Shown piece by piece: positions 16,388 through 24,185 of a DNA stretch of 64,000 nucleotides. A program made the position numbers and the translations under genes. The stretch spans positions 1 through 64,000 of the forward strand of contig NZ_BMQF01000012.1 of assembly GCF_014647975.1 (NCBI RefSeq). Reading direction: 5' to 3'. The notes beneath the pieces were generated by a model. It made no database searches. It was given only the letters and a program-made list of their open reading frames with translations, and was not told the DNA's origin. Numbering within the stretch: position 1 is the stretch's first letter; the number at the start of each line of letters is the position of its first letter. This stretch comes from Streptomyces fumigatiscleroticus. GTDB taxonomy: Bacteria > Actinomycetota > Actinomycetes > Streptomycetales > Streptomycetaceae.

Positions 16388-16474
16388 CTAGAAAGCGCAC
16401 ATTCGACACATACAACGAGCACCGGGCGTCATGGTCGCCTCGGTCGCAGGAATGCGGTCGCTCGTCGTGGTCAT
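16388..16474 (-). CDS. probable Cys/Met-rich regulatory leader peptide of the metNIQ operon
   Basis: Short frame of 28 codons from ATG 16474 to TAG 16388-16390. The end of the peptide reads ARCMCRMCAF: three Cys and two Met codons within ten residues just before the stop. Such peptides act as attenuators in actinobacteria: when Cys or Met charging is low, ribosomes stall on these codons and change the downstream RNA fold. A TTTACT -10 box lies 6 bases before the ATG and there is no ribosome site, so it may be leaderless. A second ATG (codon 15) with GAGG upstream would give a 14-residue version. The link to methionine uptake is inferred from position. Confidence 0.6.
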   Translation of the reverse strand: MTTTSDRIPATEATMTPGARCMCRMCAF

Positions 16475-16515
16475 GCGATCAGTAAAGCAGACGTATACGA
16501 CCGGGCGGCGACCGC

Positions 16516-16532
16516 TGTCCGCATGATGGACA
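16516..16532. promoter_or_regulatory. inverted repeat upstream of the met leader promoter
   Basis: TGTCC and GGACA arms flank a 7-base spacer. The site lies about 40-60 bases upstream of the probable leaderless start of the met uORF, a position suited to an activator or repressor. No known consensus is recognised. Confidence 0.3.
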
Positions 16533-16566
16533 TCCGCGGACGGCGGTGCGCGCCGGCGAGCACGGG

Positions 16567-17217
16567 TCAGCCGCGGACGGAGATCTCGACTCCGTCGTCG
16601 GTGACCAGTACGGACAGGGCCGACAGGTCGGTGACCACCAGGTCGGCGTCGAGTTCACCGGCCTGGTGGGTTGTGGCCAAGGCCACGGTGGTCATGCCGG
16701 CGGCGCGGCCGGCCCGGAGCCCGGCGGGGGCGTCCTCGAAGACGACGCAGCGGGCCGGGTCGACGCCCAGACAGCGGGCGGCGAGCAGATAGGGCTCGGG
16801 GTCGGGCTTGCCGCGCGTGACGTCGTCGGCGGCGACCAGCGTCTTGGGCAGGACGCCGACGGCGCCGAGCCGGGCCTCGGCCAGGCGCCGGGTGGCGGAG
16901 GTGACCACGGCCCACCGGTCGGCGGGGAGCGAACCGAGGAGGTCCTTCGTGCCGGGCAGCAGGTGCACGCCCCCGTTCGGCACGTCCTCCACCTCCAGCC
17001 GCTCGATCCGGGCGACGGCCTGCGGTATGACGTCGGCGGGCAGCAGGTCGGCGGCCACCTCCGCGGCCGTACGTCCGTGCAGCTCGACGCGGGCGAACTC
17101 CTCGGGCGTGATGCCGTACTCCCCCGCCCACCGCCTCCAGCAGCGGTCCACTGACTCCAGGGAGGAGACGAGGGTGCCGTCGTTGTCGAACAGGAGGGCC
17201 TGTGCCTGGATCTTCAT
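16567..17217 (-). CDS. HAD-superfamily (subfamily IA) phosphatase
   Basis: Protein of 216 residues, similar in length to phosphoglycolate or sugar-phosphate phosphatases. Motif I is LLFDNDGTLVSS, with Asn between the two catalytic Asp residues instead of the common x. Motif II is VVTSATRRL, motif III has K in GKPDPEPYLLAA, and motif IV is VVFEDAPAGLRAGRAAGM. The cap domain lies at about 18-85. The substrate is probably a small phosphorylated metabolite but cannot be told. Confidence 0.88.
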   Translation of the reverse strand: MKIQAQALLFDNDGTLVSSLESVDRCWRRWAGEYGITPEEFARVELHGRTAAEVAADLLPADVIPQAVARIERLEVEDVPNGGVHLLPGTKDLLGSLPADRWAVVTSATRRLAEARLGAVGVLPKTLVAADDVTRGKPDPEPYLLAARCLGVDPARCVVFEDAPAGLRAGRAAGMTTVALATTHQAGELDADLVVTDLSALSVLVTDDGVEISVRG

Positions 17218-17285
17218 GGCCTCGACCCTACGGCGCGGCCGGGGCCGGAGACGGACGGCCCCTTTGCCCGTAATAGGGTCCTGGC

Positions 17286-17645
17286 ATGCTTGATGCCCTG
17301 ACGCTCGTGACCGGCGTCGCCGCGCTGCTGCTCGCCGCCTGGTGCGGCTGGGCCGCCTACCGGGACCAGCCGACGAAGGACTGGCACTTCATCGGGATGG
17401 CCGTGGTGACGCTGCTGGCCACGGTGCAGCTGGTGGTCGGGATCGTGCAGCTGGCGCGGGGCGAGAAGCCGGAGCAGGGCACGGCGATCTTCGTGGCGTA
17501 TCTGCTGGGGGCCTTCGCCTGTGTTCCGGCGGCGGGGTTCATGTCGCTGGCCGAGCGGACCCGCTGGGGCTCGGTGACGGTCGCGGCCGGCGGTGTGGTC
17601 CTGGCCGTGCTGGAAGTGCGGCTCTACGACATCTGGGGAGGCTGA
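17286..17645 (+). CDS. small multi-pass membrane protein
   Basis: Protein of 119 residues with three to four hydrophobic helices (about 5-25, 36-56, 68-85, 94-110). AGGGT lies about 8 bases before the ATG, and TAATAG just upstream could be a -10 box. It is followed after one base by another membrane protein gene, so the two probably form an operon and perhaps a complex. The family is not recognised. Confidence 0.75.
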   Translation: MLDALTLVTGVAALLLAAWCGWAAYRDQPTKDWHFIGMAVVTLLATVQLVVGIVQLARGEKPEQGTAIFVAYLLGAFACVPAAGFMSLAERTRWGSVTVAAGGVVLAVLEVRLYDIWGG

Positions 17646-17646
17646 G

Positions 17647-18129
17647 ATGACCGCCACGCGGGAGAAGCCGGGGAAGCCGGGGAAGCCGGCGAAGCCGGGG
17701 TCGCCGACGAGGACCCGGCTGGTGAGCGGACCGGGCATGCTGCTGGTGTGGCTCTACGGCGTGATGGTCGTCGGCGCGGTGTCGCGGTCGGTGTACCAGA
17801 TCTCCACCGAGTTCGACCGCGCACCGCTGGCCTACTCGCTGTCGGCGGTGGCGGGCCTGGTGTACGGCTTCATCACGTACTCCCTGGTCCGCGGCGGCGA
17901 GACGGCCCGCAGGGCGGCGCTGGTGTGCTGCGCGGCCGAGCTGGCCGGCGTACTGATCGTGGGCACCTGGACCCTGGCCGAGCCGTCGGCCTTCCCGGAC
18001 GCGACCGTGTGGTCGGAGTACGGGATGGGCTATCTCTTCATTCCGGTGCTGCTGCCGCTGTCCGCCCTGTACTGGCTGCGGGCCTCGCGCACACGGCAGC
18101 AGCCGGACGCGCCGTCTGACGGTTCCTGA
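17647..18129 (+). CDS. membrane protein, partner of the preceding gene
   Basis: Protein of 160 residues. The cytoplasmic N-terminus contains a KPGKPGKPAKPG run encoded by a 9-base direct repeat. About four helices follow (near 30-48, 62-80, 90-108, 122-140). ATG at 17647 follows GGAGG by 5 bases and lies one base after the previous stop, so translation is coupled. The function is unknown. Confidence 0.75.
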   Translation: MTATREKPGKPGKPAKPGSPTRTRLVSGPGMLLVWLYGVMVVGAVSRSVYQISTEFDRAPLAYSLSAVAGLVYGFITYSLVRGGETARRAALVCCAAELAGVLIVGTWTLAEPSAFPDATVWSEYGMGYLFIPVLLPLSALYWLRASRTRQQPDAPSDGS

Positions 18130-18142
18130 CGTCCCTGACGTC

Positions 18143-18640
18143 TCAGGCCGTGGCCGCGTAGCTGCCCGCGGCCTTCTCCAGGACGATCATGGGTACGCCG
18201 TCGGCGCCCTCGGAGGTGCCCACGGTCTCGTACCCGACACGGCGGTACAGCCGCAGATTGCCCTCGCTGCGATGGCCCGTGAACAGCCGGAACCGCGTGG
18301 CTCCGCGCTCCTCGGCGAGGGCCGATTCGGCCGCCCGGAGGAGCCGGGCACCGATGCCGTGCCCCTGGAGACGGGGGTGGACACAGAGCTTGCCGATGGA
18401 GGCGGCGCCGTCCTCGGTCACCCGGCCGCGCACGGAGCCGACCACTTCCTCGCCCAGCCGCGCCACGAAGACGCAGTCGGAGACGACCTCGTCGCGCACC
18501 GAGTCCAGGGTCTGGACCAGCGGGTCGATGCGGTAGTTGCCGTACAGCGCCGCCTCGCTCTGGAAGCAGAGGTACTGCAACCGGAAGATCTGCTCGGCAT
18601 CCTGCTCGGTCGCCGCAGAGATGGTCACGCTCATGCCCAT
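18143..18640 (-). CDS. GNAT-family N-acetyltransferase
   Basis: Protein of 165 residues. The acetyl-CoA binding motif is LCVHPRLQGHGIGARLLRAAESAL (Q/RxxGxG/A seen as QGHGIG), with the usual beta strands before it (VGSVRGRVTEDGAASIGKL) and the final LYRRVGYETVGTSEG. ATG 18640 follows GGGAGG by 8-9 bases. The substrate is unknown; members with this layout often act on amines or amino acids. Confidence 0.85.
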   Translation of the reverse strand: MGMSVTISAATEQDAEQIFRLQYLCFQSEAALYGNYRIDPLVQTLDSVRDEVVSDCVFVARLGEEVVGSVRGRVTEDGAASIGKLCVHPRLQGHGIGARLLRAAESALAEERGATRFRLFTGHRSEGNLRLYRRVGYETVGTSEGADGVPMIVLEKAAGSYAATA

Positions 18641-18697
18641 GTGCGCACGCCTCCCGCTCACCTGATCACCTGTCGTCCCTCACTCCTATCCCCGTCC

Positions 18698-19192
18698 TCA
18701 GCGACCCGCAACCTCCGGTGTGAGCAAACGGCGCAGACATGCCAGGCATCTGGAACGTTCCGGGCCAAGACTCCCCTGTGAGATACCCAACTCCCCGGCG
18801 ATCTCCCGGTAGGTCGGATCACGTGGGGAGAGCAGGGCCGCCATGAGCCGGGGACAGCGGCCGGGCAGGCGGCGCACGGCCGCGTACAGGGCGCGGTGAC
18901 GGGCGGCGGAGAGGACCAGCTGCTCGGGGCCGAGGCCCCGGTCGTCGGCGGGCTCGGCCTCGTACGGCCGCTCGTTGCGGGCGGTACGGCGGGTGCGGCG
19001 CACCTCGGTGCGGACGGCGCTGCGCAGCCAGCGGTGCGGGTCGGCGGGCGGGCCCTCGGTGCGCAGGCGCTCCAGGAGGCGGAGCCAGACCGCCTGCTCC
19101 AGATCCCCGGGCTCGGTGCCGGTGGCATGTGCCTCGGCACAGGCCTCCGCGGCGAGCAGCGGACGCAGGGCGGCGACGAGGTCGTGCGTCAT
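18698..19192 (-). CDS. ECF-like RNA polymerase sigma factor
   Basis: Protein of 164 residues. A sigma region 2-like N-terminus (DLEQAVWLRLLERLR, then PHRWLRSAVRTEVRRTRR) is followed by a clear region 4 helix-turn-helix (TYREIAGELGISQGSLGPERSRCLACLRRLL). The linker between them is short and the region 2 signature weak, so this could be a specialised regulator. No anti-sigma factor gene is adjacent. The ribosome site before ATG 19192 is weak. Confidence 0.75.
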   Translation of the reverse strand: MTHDLVAALRPLLAAEACAEAHATGTEPGDLEQAVWLRLLERLRTEGPPADPHRWLRSAVRTEVRRTRRTARNERPYEAEPADDRGLGPEQLVLSAARHRALYAAVRRLPGRCPRLMAALLSPRDPTYREIAGELGISQGSLGPERSRCLACLRRLLTPEVAGR

Positions 19193-19206
19193 ATGCCGCA
19201 GGACGT

Positions 19207-19238
19207 GGCCGCCCGGGCAGCGGGTTGCCCGGGCGGCC
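19207..19238. terminator. terminator downstream of glpQ
   Basis: A perfect 13-bp stem (19207-19219 with 19226-19238) and 6-base loop lie 28 bases after the glpQ stop in its direction of transcription. It separates glpQ from the sigma factor gene. Confidence 0.8.
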
Positions 19239-19266
19239 GGAACTCACCCCAACCGGGGCCGTACTC

Positions 19267-20430
19267 TCAGCCGTTGACGAAGTCCTCGCGGGCCAGCAGA
19301 CCGGTGTCCGGGTTGTCGGTGAAGATGCCGTCGATGCCGGTGGCGAAGTACGCCGCGAAGGCGCCGAGGGCGTCGCCGTAGGCGTCCGCGTCGGTGCCCT
19401 TGCGGAAGTCCGCGGGCAGGAAGGGGTTCTCGTTGCGCAGGGTGTACGGGTGCAGGATCAGGCCCGCCTCGTGCGCGTCGGCGACCAGGGTGGTCGGCTC
19501 GGTGAGCCGGCCGGCGGAGTCGCGCGGGATGATCAGGCTGAGGTCCGGGCCGATGCCCTGCGCGTAGGAGGCGATCTCCTTCAGGCCCTCGGGGGTGATC
19601 AGGTCGTCGGTGGTGCGCGGGTCGCCCGTCGCGACGAAGTCGTAGGGGCGGCTGCCGGCGCCGGACAGCAGCACGGCGAGCGGGTTGCCGACCAGCTTGT
19701 TCATCCGCTGGATGCTGGTGGGCTCGAAGGACTGGATGATCACGGGCGAGGTCTTCTTGTCCTTGCCGTGCCTGCGCAGCAGCTTCGCCAGCCGCTCCTC
19801 GGTGCCCAGGCCGAGCCCGCGGAAGTAGGTGGGGTGCTTGAGCTCGGGGTAGATCCAGACCTGCTTGCCGCGCTTGCGGGTCTGCTCGTCCTGCCAGCGC
19901 AGCACCTCTTCGAAGGTGGGTATCTCCCAGCGGCCGTTGTAGAGGGTGTTGTGCGGGCGGTTGGCGGGGATGCGCTCGGTGGCGCGGAGCGTCTTCAGCT
20001 CGGCCAGCGTGAAGTCCTCGGTGAACCAGCCGGTGGTGGAGACGCCGTCCAGGACCTTGGTGGTCCTCCGGTCGGCGAACTCGGGGTGGTCGGCGACGTC
20101 CGTGGTGCCGCCGATCTCCGGTTCGTGCCGGCAGACCAGGTGACCGTCCTTGGTGGGCACCAGGTCGCCGGCCTCGACGATGTCGGCGCCCATGTCCAGG
20201 GCCAGCTGGTAGGAGCCGAAGGTGTGCTCGGGGCGGTAGCCGCTGGCGCCGCGATGGCCGATGACCGTCGGAACGGGCAGCCCCTTCAGCCCTCCGCCGC
20301 GCCGGGCGCTGTCCGCCGCGGCGGTCCCCGACAGCCCGAGCACGGCCGAGCCCGCGCCGAGCACCGCCGCGCCGAGCAGCGCCCGCCGCCCGGTACCGCC
20401 CGCCACCTGGTTCGACTCCTGCGTTCCCAT
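19267..20430 (-). CDS. glpQ: secreted glycerophosphodiester phosphodiesterase
   Basis: Protein of 387 residues that hydrolyses glycerophosphodiesters to glycerol-3-phosphate plus alcohol. A Tat-type signal (TGRRALLGAAVLGAGSAVLG, residues about 13-32) suggests folded export. The GDPD motifs HRGASGYRPEHTFGSY and ADIVEAGDLVPTKDGHLV are complete, but the usual Glu-x-Asp metal pair reads EAGD here: Asp is displaced by one residue. That variant also occurs in the GlpQ branch with an inserted residue, so activity is still likely. ATG 20430 follows AGGAGA. No full PHO box was found upstream. Confidence 0.9.
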   Translation of the reverse strand: MGTQESNQVAGGTGRRALLGAAVLGAGSAVLGLSGTAAADSARRGGGLKGLPVPTVIGHRGASGYRPEHTFGSYQLALDMGADIVEAGDLVPTKDGHLVCRHEPEIGGTTDVADHPEFADRRTTKVLDGVSTTGWFTEDFTLAELKTLRATERIPANRPHNTLYNGRWEIPTFEEVLRWQDEQTRKRGKQVWIYPELKHPTYFRGLGLGTEERLAKLLRRHGKDKKTSPVIIQSFEPTSIQRMNKLVGNPLAVLLSGAGSRPYDFVATGDPRTTDDLITPEGLKEIASYAQGIGPDLSLIIPRDSAGRLTEPTTLVADAHEAGLILHPYTLRNENPFLPADFRKGTDADAYGDALGAFAAYFATGIDGIFTDNPDTGLLAREDFVNG

Positions 20431-20942
20431 CAGCGCTCTCCTGCCGTCGGCCTCTTGGTGCGGGCCGATGGTAGGTGCGCCGGGGTGACGGGCGGGAGAC
20501 CTCGGGCGGAACACCCGAGTGACGGGAGATGTCGCATGGGACGCGTTGTCTGACGAGCCGTCGGCTTGGCGGGGGCGGGGCGGGGTACGCGGTCGGTGAC
20601 CGGGGTCGTCCCCGGGGCCGCGGACGAGGTCCGTGGCCACCGGGGCGGAGCCGACGGCGCGGCGCCGGCGGCACCGGTCGCCGCGGACGGGGCGGACCGG
20701 GCGGACGGGGCGGACGGGGCGGACCGGGCGGATGGGGGCGTACGGCCGGGCGCGACGTCCGTCACATCGTTCCGTGCGGGTGTCCACCGGGCAACGCCGG
20801 GCCGCCGCAGGTTAACGCGCGTCAACAGTGCGTAAGACCTCCGTGAACCCGACGTGCGCGACCCCCCGCACCGCGAGTAATGTCCTCACCTGCACAGACT
20901 TATAGAGAATCCCTCGACACTGACTCGACACCGGAGGGCCCG
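20431..20942. promoter_or_regulatory. divergent intergenic region between glpQ and the acyltransferase gene, with 9-bp tandem repeat
   Basis: No gene is supported in these 512 bases. At 20683-20736 there are six tandem copies of a 9-bp unit, GCGGACGGG with variants GCGGACCGG and GCGGATGGG. Closer to the acyltransferase, GTTAACGCGCGTCAAC (about 20812-20827) is nearly palindromic, and TTATAGAGAAT near 20900 may hold its -10 box. A single GTTCACG (minus strand, about 20840) is only half of a PHO box. Confidence 0.4.
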
Positions 20943-21614
20943 TTGTCCCGCTTCGCGCTCATCAAGGCAGTGCTCGGACCGATCATGCGCCTGATGTTCC
21001 GCCCACAGGTGGAGGGCGCGGAGCGCATTCCGGGCGACGGTCCGGTCATTCTGGCCGGCAATCATCTCACCTTCATCGACTCGATGATCCTGCCTCTGGT
21101 CTGCGACCGTCAGGTCTTCTTCATCGGCAAGGACGAGTACGTCACCGGCAAGGGCTTCAAGGGCCGGCTGATGGCCTGGTTCTTCACCGGGGTCGGCATG
21201 ATCCCGGTCGACCGCGACGGCGGCCGGGGCGGGGTCGCGGCGCTGATGACCGGCCGCCGCGTGCTCGACGAGGGCAAGATCTTCGGCATCTACCCGGAGG
21301 GCACCCGCTCCCCCGACGGCCGGCTCTACCGCGGTCGCACCGGCATCGCCCGCCTGACGCTGATGACCGGCGCCCCGGTCGTGCCGTTCGCGATGATCGG
21401 CACCGACAAGCTGCAACCCGGCGGCGCCGGCATGCCGCGCCCCGGCAAGGTCACCGTCCGCTTCGGCGAGCCGCTGGAGTTCTCCCGCTACGAGGGCATG
21501 GACCGCGACCGCTATGTCCTGCGCGCCGTCACCGACTCCGTGATGGCCGAGGTCATGCGTCTGTCCGGGCAGGAGTACGTGGACATGTACGCCAGCAAGG
21601 CCAAGGCGGCGTAA
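20943..21614 (+). CDS. 1-acyl-sn-glycerol-3-phosphate acyltransferase (PlsC family)
   Basis: Protein of 223 residues that acylates lysophosphatidic acid in membrane lipid synthesis. The catalytic motif is NHLTFIDSM (HxxxxD), with GRRVLDEGKIFGIYPEGTRSPDG as the substrate-binding block and VVPFAMIGTDKL after it. I favour the TTG start at 20943 because CGGAGGG lies 6 bases upstream and the homologous domain begins there. An in-frame ATG at 20880 would add 21 residues but has no ribosome site. The gene ends in a strong hairpin. Confidence 0.88.
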   Translation: MSRFALIKAVLGPIMRLMFRPQVEGAERIPGDGPVILAGNHLTFIDSMILPLVCDRQVFFIGKDEYVTGKGFKGRLMAWFFTGVGMIPVDRDGGRGGVAALMTGRRVLDEGKIFGIYPEGTRSPDGRLYRGRTGIARLTLMTGAPVVPFAMIGTDKLQPGGAGMPRPGKVTVRFGEPLEFSRYEGMDRDRYVLRAVTDSVMAEVMRLSGQEYVDMYASKAKAA

Positions 21615-21639
21615 CCGCCCGCGCATCGCGCATCCGCCG

Positions 21640-21670
21640 ACGGCGGGCCGCTCCGGGAGCGGCCCGCCGT
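21640..21670. terminator. terminator after the acyltransferase gene
   Basis: A 14-bp perfect GC-rich stem with a 3-base loop, 26 bases after the stop codon; it would also stop minus-strand readthrough. Confidence 0.85.
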
Positions 21671-21708
21671 TCGCACACCCGCACCCGGACGCGCCCCGAA
21701 GCGGCGTC

Positions 21709-21782
21709 GGGCCCACGGGTCCAGCCGCTGCCCGCGCGGCCGAGGCCAGGAACACCGCGGCCGCGGCCAACAGGACCGCCGC
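21709..21782 (-). pseudogene. degenerate duplicate of the 3' end of the MFS transporter gene
   Basis: About 74 bases closely match 22027-22099, which spans the last codons of the MFS gene and a few bases after it. The first 30 bases differ at only three positions; the rest aligns with about 80% identity and one indel that breaks the frame. In one frame it still reads AAVLLAAAAVFLASAA, in the next RGQRLDP, both parts of the MFS C-terminus. It appears to be the remnant of a tandem duplicate or paralogue. Confidence 0.6.
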
Positions 21783-22030
21783 AGCCCGCAGACACCGGCC
21801 CCCGGACGAGAACACCCCGCCGCTCCTACGCCCGTGCCGGGCGAATCTCCGGGCAGCCGCAGGCCTACGGTCCGGGGCAGCCGCAGGCCTACGGTCCGTC
21901 CCGCCGCAAGGACCGGAGACACCACGCGACGCAGCCGGCAGGAAGCCCCCGATCCGCAGACACCCCCACGAACGGCAACAGCCCACCCCTCGCACGCCCG
22001 TGCCGGGCGAAGCCCCCGGCCGTGGTGGGC
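21783..22030. repeat. gene-free stretch with a 24-bp direct repeat and further duplicated blocks
   Basis: Two identical, adjacent 24-bp units at 21851-21874 and 21875-21898 encode GQPQAYGP twice in one plus-strand frame, a repeat common in streptomycete membrane proteins. CGCCCGTGCCGGGCGAA occurs at about 21830 and again at about 21995. No intact gene is seen; the area looks like a mosaic of gene fragments. Confidence 0.5.
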
Positions 22031-23548
22031 CTACGGGTCCAGCCGCTGTCCGCGCAGCAGGAACCAGGCCGCCACGGCCGCGGACAGCAGGACCGCCGCG
22101 CCGGCGCCGGCCGCGAGCGACAGCCCGTCGACGAAGGACTGCCGGGCCGCGTCCAGCAGCGCCTGGGAGCTGTGCGCGGGCAGGTGTGCCGCGGCCTCGA
22201 CGGCCCCGCCCAGCGACTCGTGGGCCTCGGCGGGGGTGCCCGGCGGGCCGGTGAAGCCCCGGTAGACGCCGGTCACGACGGAGCCGAGCAGCGCGATGCC
22301 GAGGGCCGCGCCGAGTTCGTACGCCGTCTCGGAGACCGCGGAGGCGGCGCCCGCCTGCTCCTTGGGCACGCTGGAGAGGATCACGTCGGCGGTCACGGTG
22401 AACGAGAAGCCGGCGCCGAGGCCGACGACCAGCAGGGCGGCCCCTAGCAGTGGGTAGCCGGTGGACCGGCCGAGAAGGGTCAGCGCGGCGAGCGCGAGGC
22501 CGACGGCCGCCAGCCCGCCGCAGACCACGGCCCGTACCGAGAAGCGGCGGGCGGCGCGGCCCGCGACCAGCCCGGCCGCCACCGCGCCGACGGCCGCGGG
22601 CAGTTCGGCCAGCCCCGCCTCGAACGGCCGCCGCCCCTGGACGAGTTGCAGGTACTGGGAGAGGAAGAACACCAGCCCGGACATGCCCAGCACGGTCAGC
22701 AGATCGGCCAGGACCGCGCCGCTGAAGCCGCGGCTGCGGAACAGCCGCATGTCCAGCAGCGGGGCCGACAGCGCCGACTGACGCCGCACGAACCGGTACA
22801 GCGCGGCCACGCCCAGCAGCCCCGCCACCACCGTCTGCCACCCGGGGCCGTGGGCGGCGGCCTCCTTGACGGCGTAGACGACACCGATCACGCCGACCAG
22901 TGAGAGACCGACGCTCGGCAGGTCCCAGGGACCGGGGTCGGGGTTGCGGGACTCGGGCAGCAGCCGGGCGCCGACCAGGACCAGGACCGCCATCACCGGC
23001 AGGTTGATCAGGAAGACGGAGCCCCACCAGAAGTGCTCCAGCAGGAACCCGCCGGCGATCGGGCCGACGGCCGTGCCGGCCGAGGCGGTGGCGCCCCAGA
23101 TGCCGACGGCGAGGCTGCGCTCGCGCGGGTCGTGGAAGAGGTTGCGGATCAGGGCGAGCGTGGCGGGCATCAGGGTGGCGCCCGCGACGCCGAGCAGCGC
23201 CCGGGCCAGGATCATCAGCTCCGGCGTGGCGGCGTAGGCGTTCAGGACGGAGAGCGCGCCGAACGCCGTGGCGCCGCCGAGCAGGATCCGCTTGCGGCCG
23301 ATACGGTCGCCCAGGCTGCCCATCGAGACCAGCAGTCCGGCGATGACGAACGAGTAGACGTCGCCGATCCACAGCAGCTGGGTGCCGGAGGGCCTGAGGT
23401 CCTCGCTGATGTAGGGGGTCGCCAGGCCGAGGACGGTCGCGTCGACGGCCACCAGCAGCACGGCCAGGACGAGCACGGCCAGCGCGAGCCAGCGGCCCGG
23501 GCGCCGCGCCGCCTCCGTCCCGCTCGTCGGCCGCACGGTGCCGGTCAT
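22031..23548 (-). CDS. MFS drug-efflux transporter (DHA2, 14-helix type)
   Basis: Protein of 505 residues with about 14 hydrophobic helices. Motif A is GSLGDRIGRKRILLGG, motif B lies around RALLGVAGATLMPATLALIRNLF, and motif C is GTAVGPIAGGFLLEHFWWGSVFLINLP, which marks drug:proton antiporters. The ATG (23546-23548) overlaps the TetR gene stop (ATGA), so the two are translationally coupled, and AAGGAAGGA precedes it. The exported compound is unknown; control by the TetR protein is very likely. Confidence 0.9.
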   Translation of the reverse strand: MTGTVRPTSGTEAARRPGRWLALAVLVLAVLLVAVDATVLGLATPYISEDLRPSGTQLLWIGDVYSFVIAGLLVSMGSLGDRIGRKRILLGGATAFGALSVLNAYAATPELMILARALLGVAGATLMPATLALIRNLFHDPRERSLAVGIWGATASAGTAVGPIAGGFLLEHFWWGSVFLINLPVMAVLVLVGARLLPESRNPDPGPWDLPSVGLSLVGVIGVVYAVKEAAAHGPGWQTVVAGLLGVAALYRFVRRQSALSAPLLDMRLFRSRGFSGAVLADLLTVLGMSGLVFFLSQYLQLVQGRRPFEAGLAELPAAVGAVAAGLVAGRAARRFSVRAVVCGGLAAVGLALAALTLLGRSTGYPLLGAALLVVGLGAGFSFTVTADVILSSVPKEQAGAASAVSETAYELGAALGIALLGSVVTGVYRGFTGPPGTPAEAHESLGGAVEAAAHLPAHSSQALLDAARQSFVDGLSLAAGAGAAVLLSAAVAAWFLLRGQRLDP

Positions 23549-24096
23549 GGTTCCTTCCTTCGTCGCGCGCCGCCGAGCAGCAGCTCGACGATCATGTAGG
23601 TGAAGTCCCTGGCCGCCACCCGGCCCTCCGACACGGCCCAGGCGCCCGAGGCCAGCAGTCCGTAGCACGCCTCGGTGAGCCAGGCCGGGGTCAGGTCGAT
23701 GCGGAACTCGCCGGTGTCCTGGCCGCGCCGGAACAGCGCCTCGATCCGCTCGTCGATGCGGGCCCAGCCCTCGTTCTGCCCCTCGCCCTCGAAGAGCTGG
23801 TTCTCCGTGTAGAGGAAGGCGAGCAGCCCGGCGGCGGGCTCGATCGCGCCCACCAGGCGCCGTACGGCCTCGGCCGCCGGCCCCTCGTCGAGGCGGGCCG
23901 CGTCCAGTGCGGCCTCGCACTCGGCGATGCCGAGCGCCTCCAGGGCGCGGACCAGCGCGTCCCGTCCGGCGAAGTGGCGGTGGAGCGTGGCCCGGCTGAT
24001 CCCGGCCGCCCTGGCGACCTCGTCCATGGTCGCGGTGGATTTCCGGGTCAGCAGGGCCGCGGCACTGCGCAGCACGTGGTCACGGTCGACAGCCAT
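23545..24096 (-). CDS. TetR-family transcriptional repressor of the adjacent efflux gene
   Basis: Protein of 183 residues. The helix-turn-helix is at residues about 20-45 (ATMDEVARAAGISRATLHRHFAGRDALVRAL); the rest is the ligand-binding, dimer-forming part. I chose ATG 24096: a TACGGT -10 box ends 6 bases before it and no ribosome site is present, which fits a leaderless mRNA. An upstream ATG at 24123 lies inside the probable operator and is unlikely. It is the first gene of a two-gene unit with the MFS transporter. Confidence 0.88.
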   Translation of the reverse strand: MAVDRDHVLRSAAALLTRKSTATMDEVARAAGISRATLHRHFAGRDALVRALEALGIAECEAALDAARLDEGPAAEAVRRLVGAIEPAAGLLAFLYTENQLFEGEGQNEGWARIDERIEALFRRGQDTGEFRIDLTPAWLTEACYGLLASGAWAVSEGRVAARDFTYMIVELLLGGARRRKEP

Positions 24097-24100
24097 GAGA

Positions 24101-24133
24101 CAACCGTAGCCCATGTGAGACATGAATGTCTCA
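24101..24133 (-). promoter_or_regulatory. promoter and TetR operator of the tetR-MFS unit
   Basis: A palindrome TGAGACAT-GA-ATGTCTCA occupies 24116-24133, with perfect 8-bp arms. On the minus strand the candidate promoter is GAGACA, 18 bases, TACGGT, so the palindrome covers the -35 box and part of the spacer. That is the classic place for autorepression by the TetR protein encoded just downstream. Confidence 0.7.
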
Positions 24134-24185
24134 GTACGGGCGTACGCGTCTCACCGGTCGGCCGGCGGGAGACGGGATCCGCGGG

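Noticed and set aside
16175..16560. SAM riboswitch before metN
   Set aside because: I could not find the conserved core of known SAM riboswitch classes; the leader-peptide explanation fits better. A covariance-model search would settle it.
20820..20860. PHO box for glpQ
   Set aside because: Only one GTTCACG-like half is visible; the direct repeat needed for PhoP is missing.
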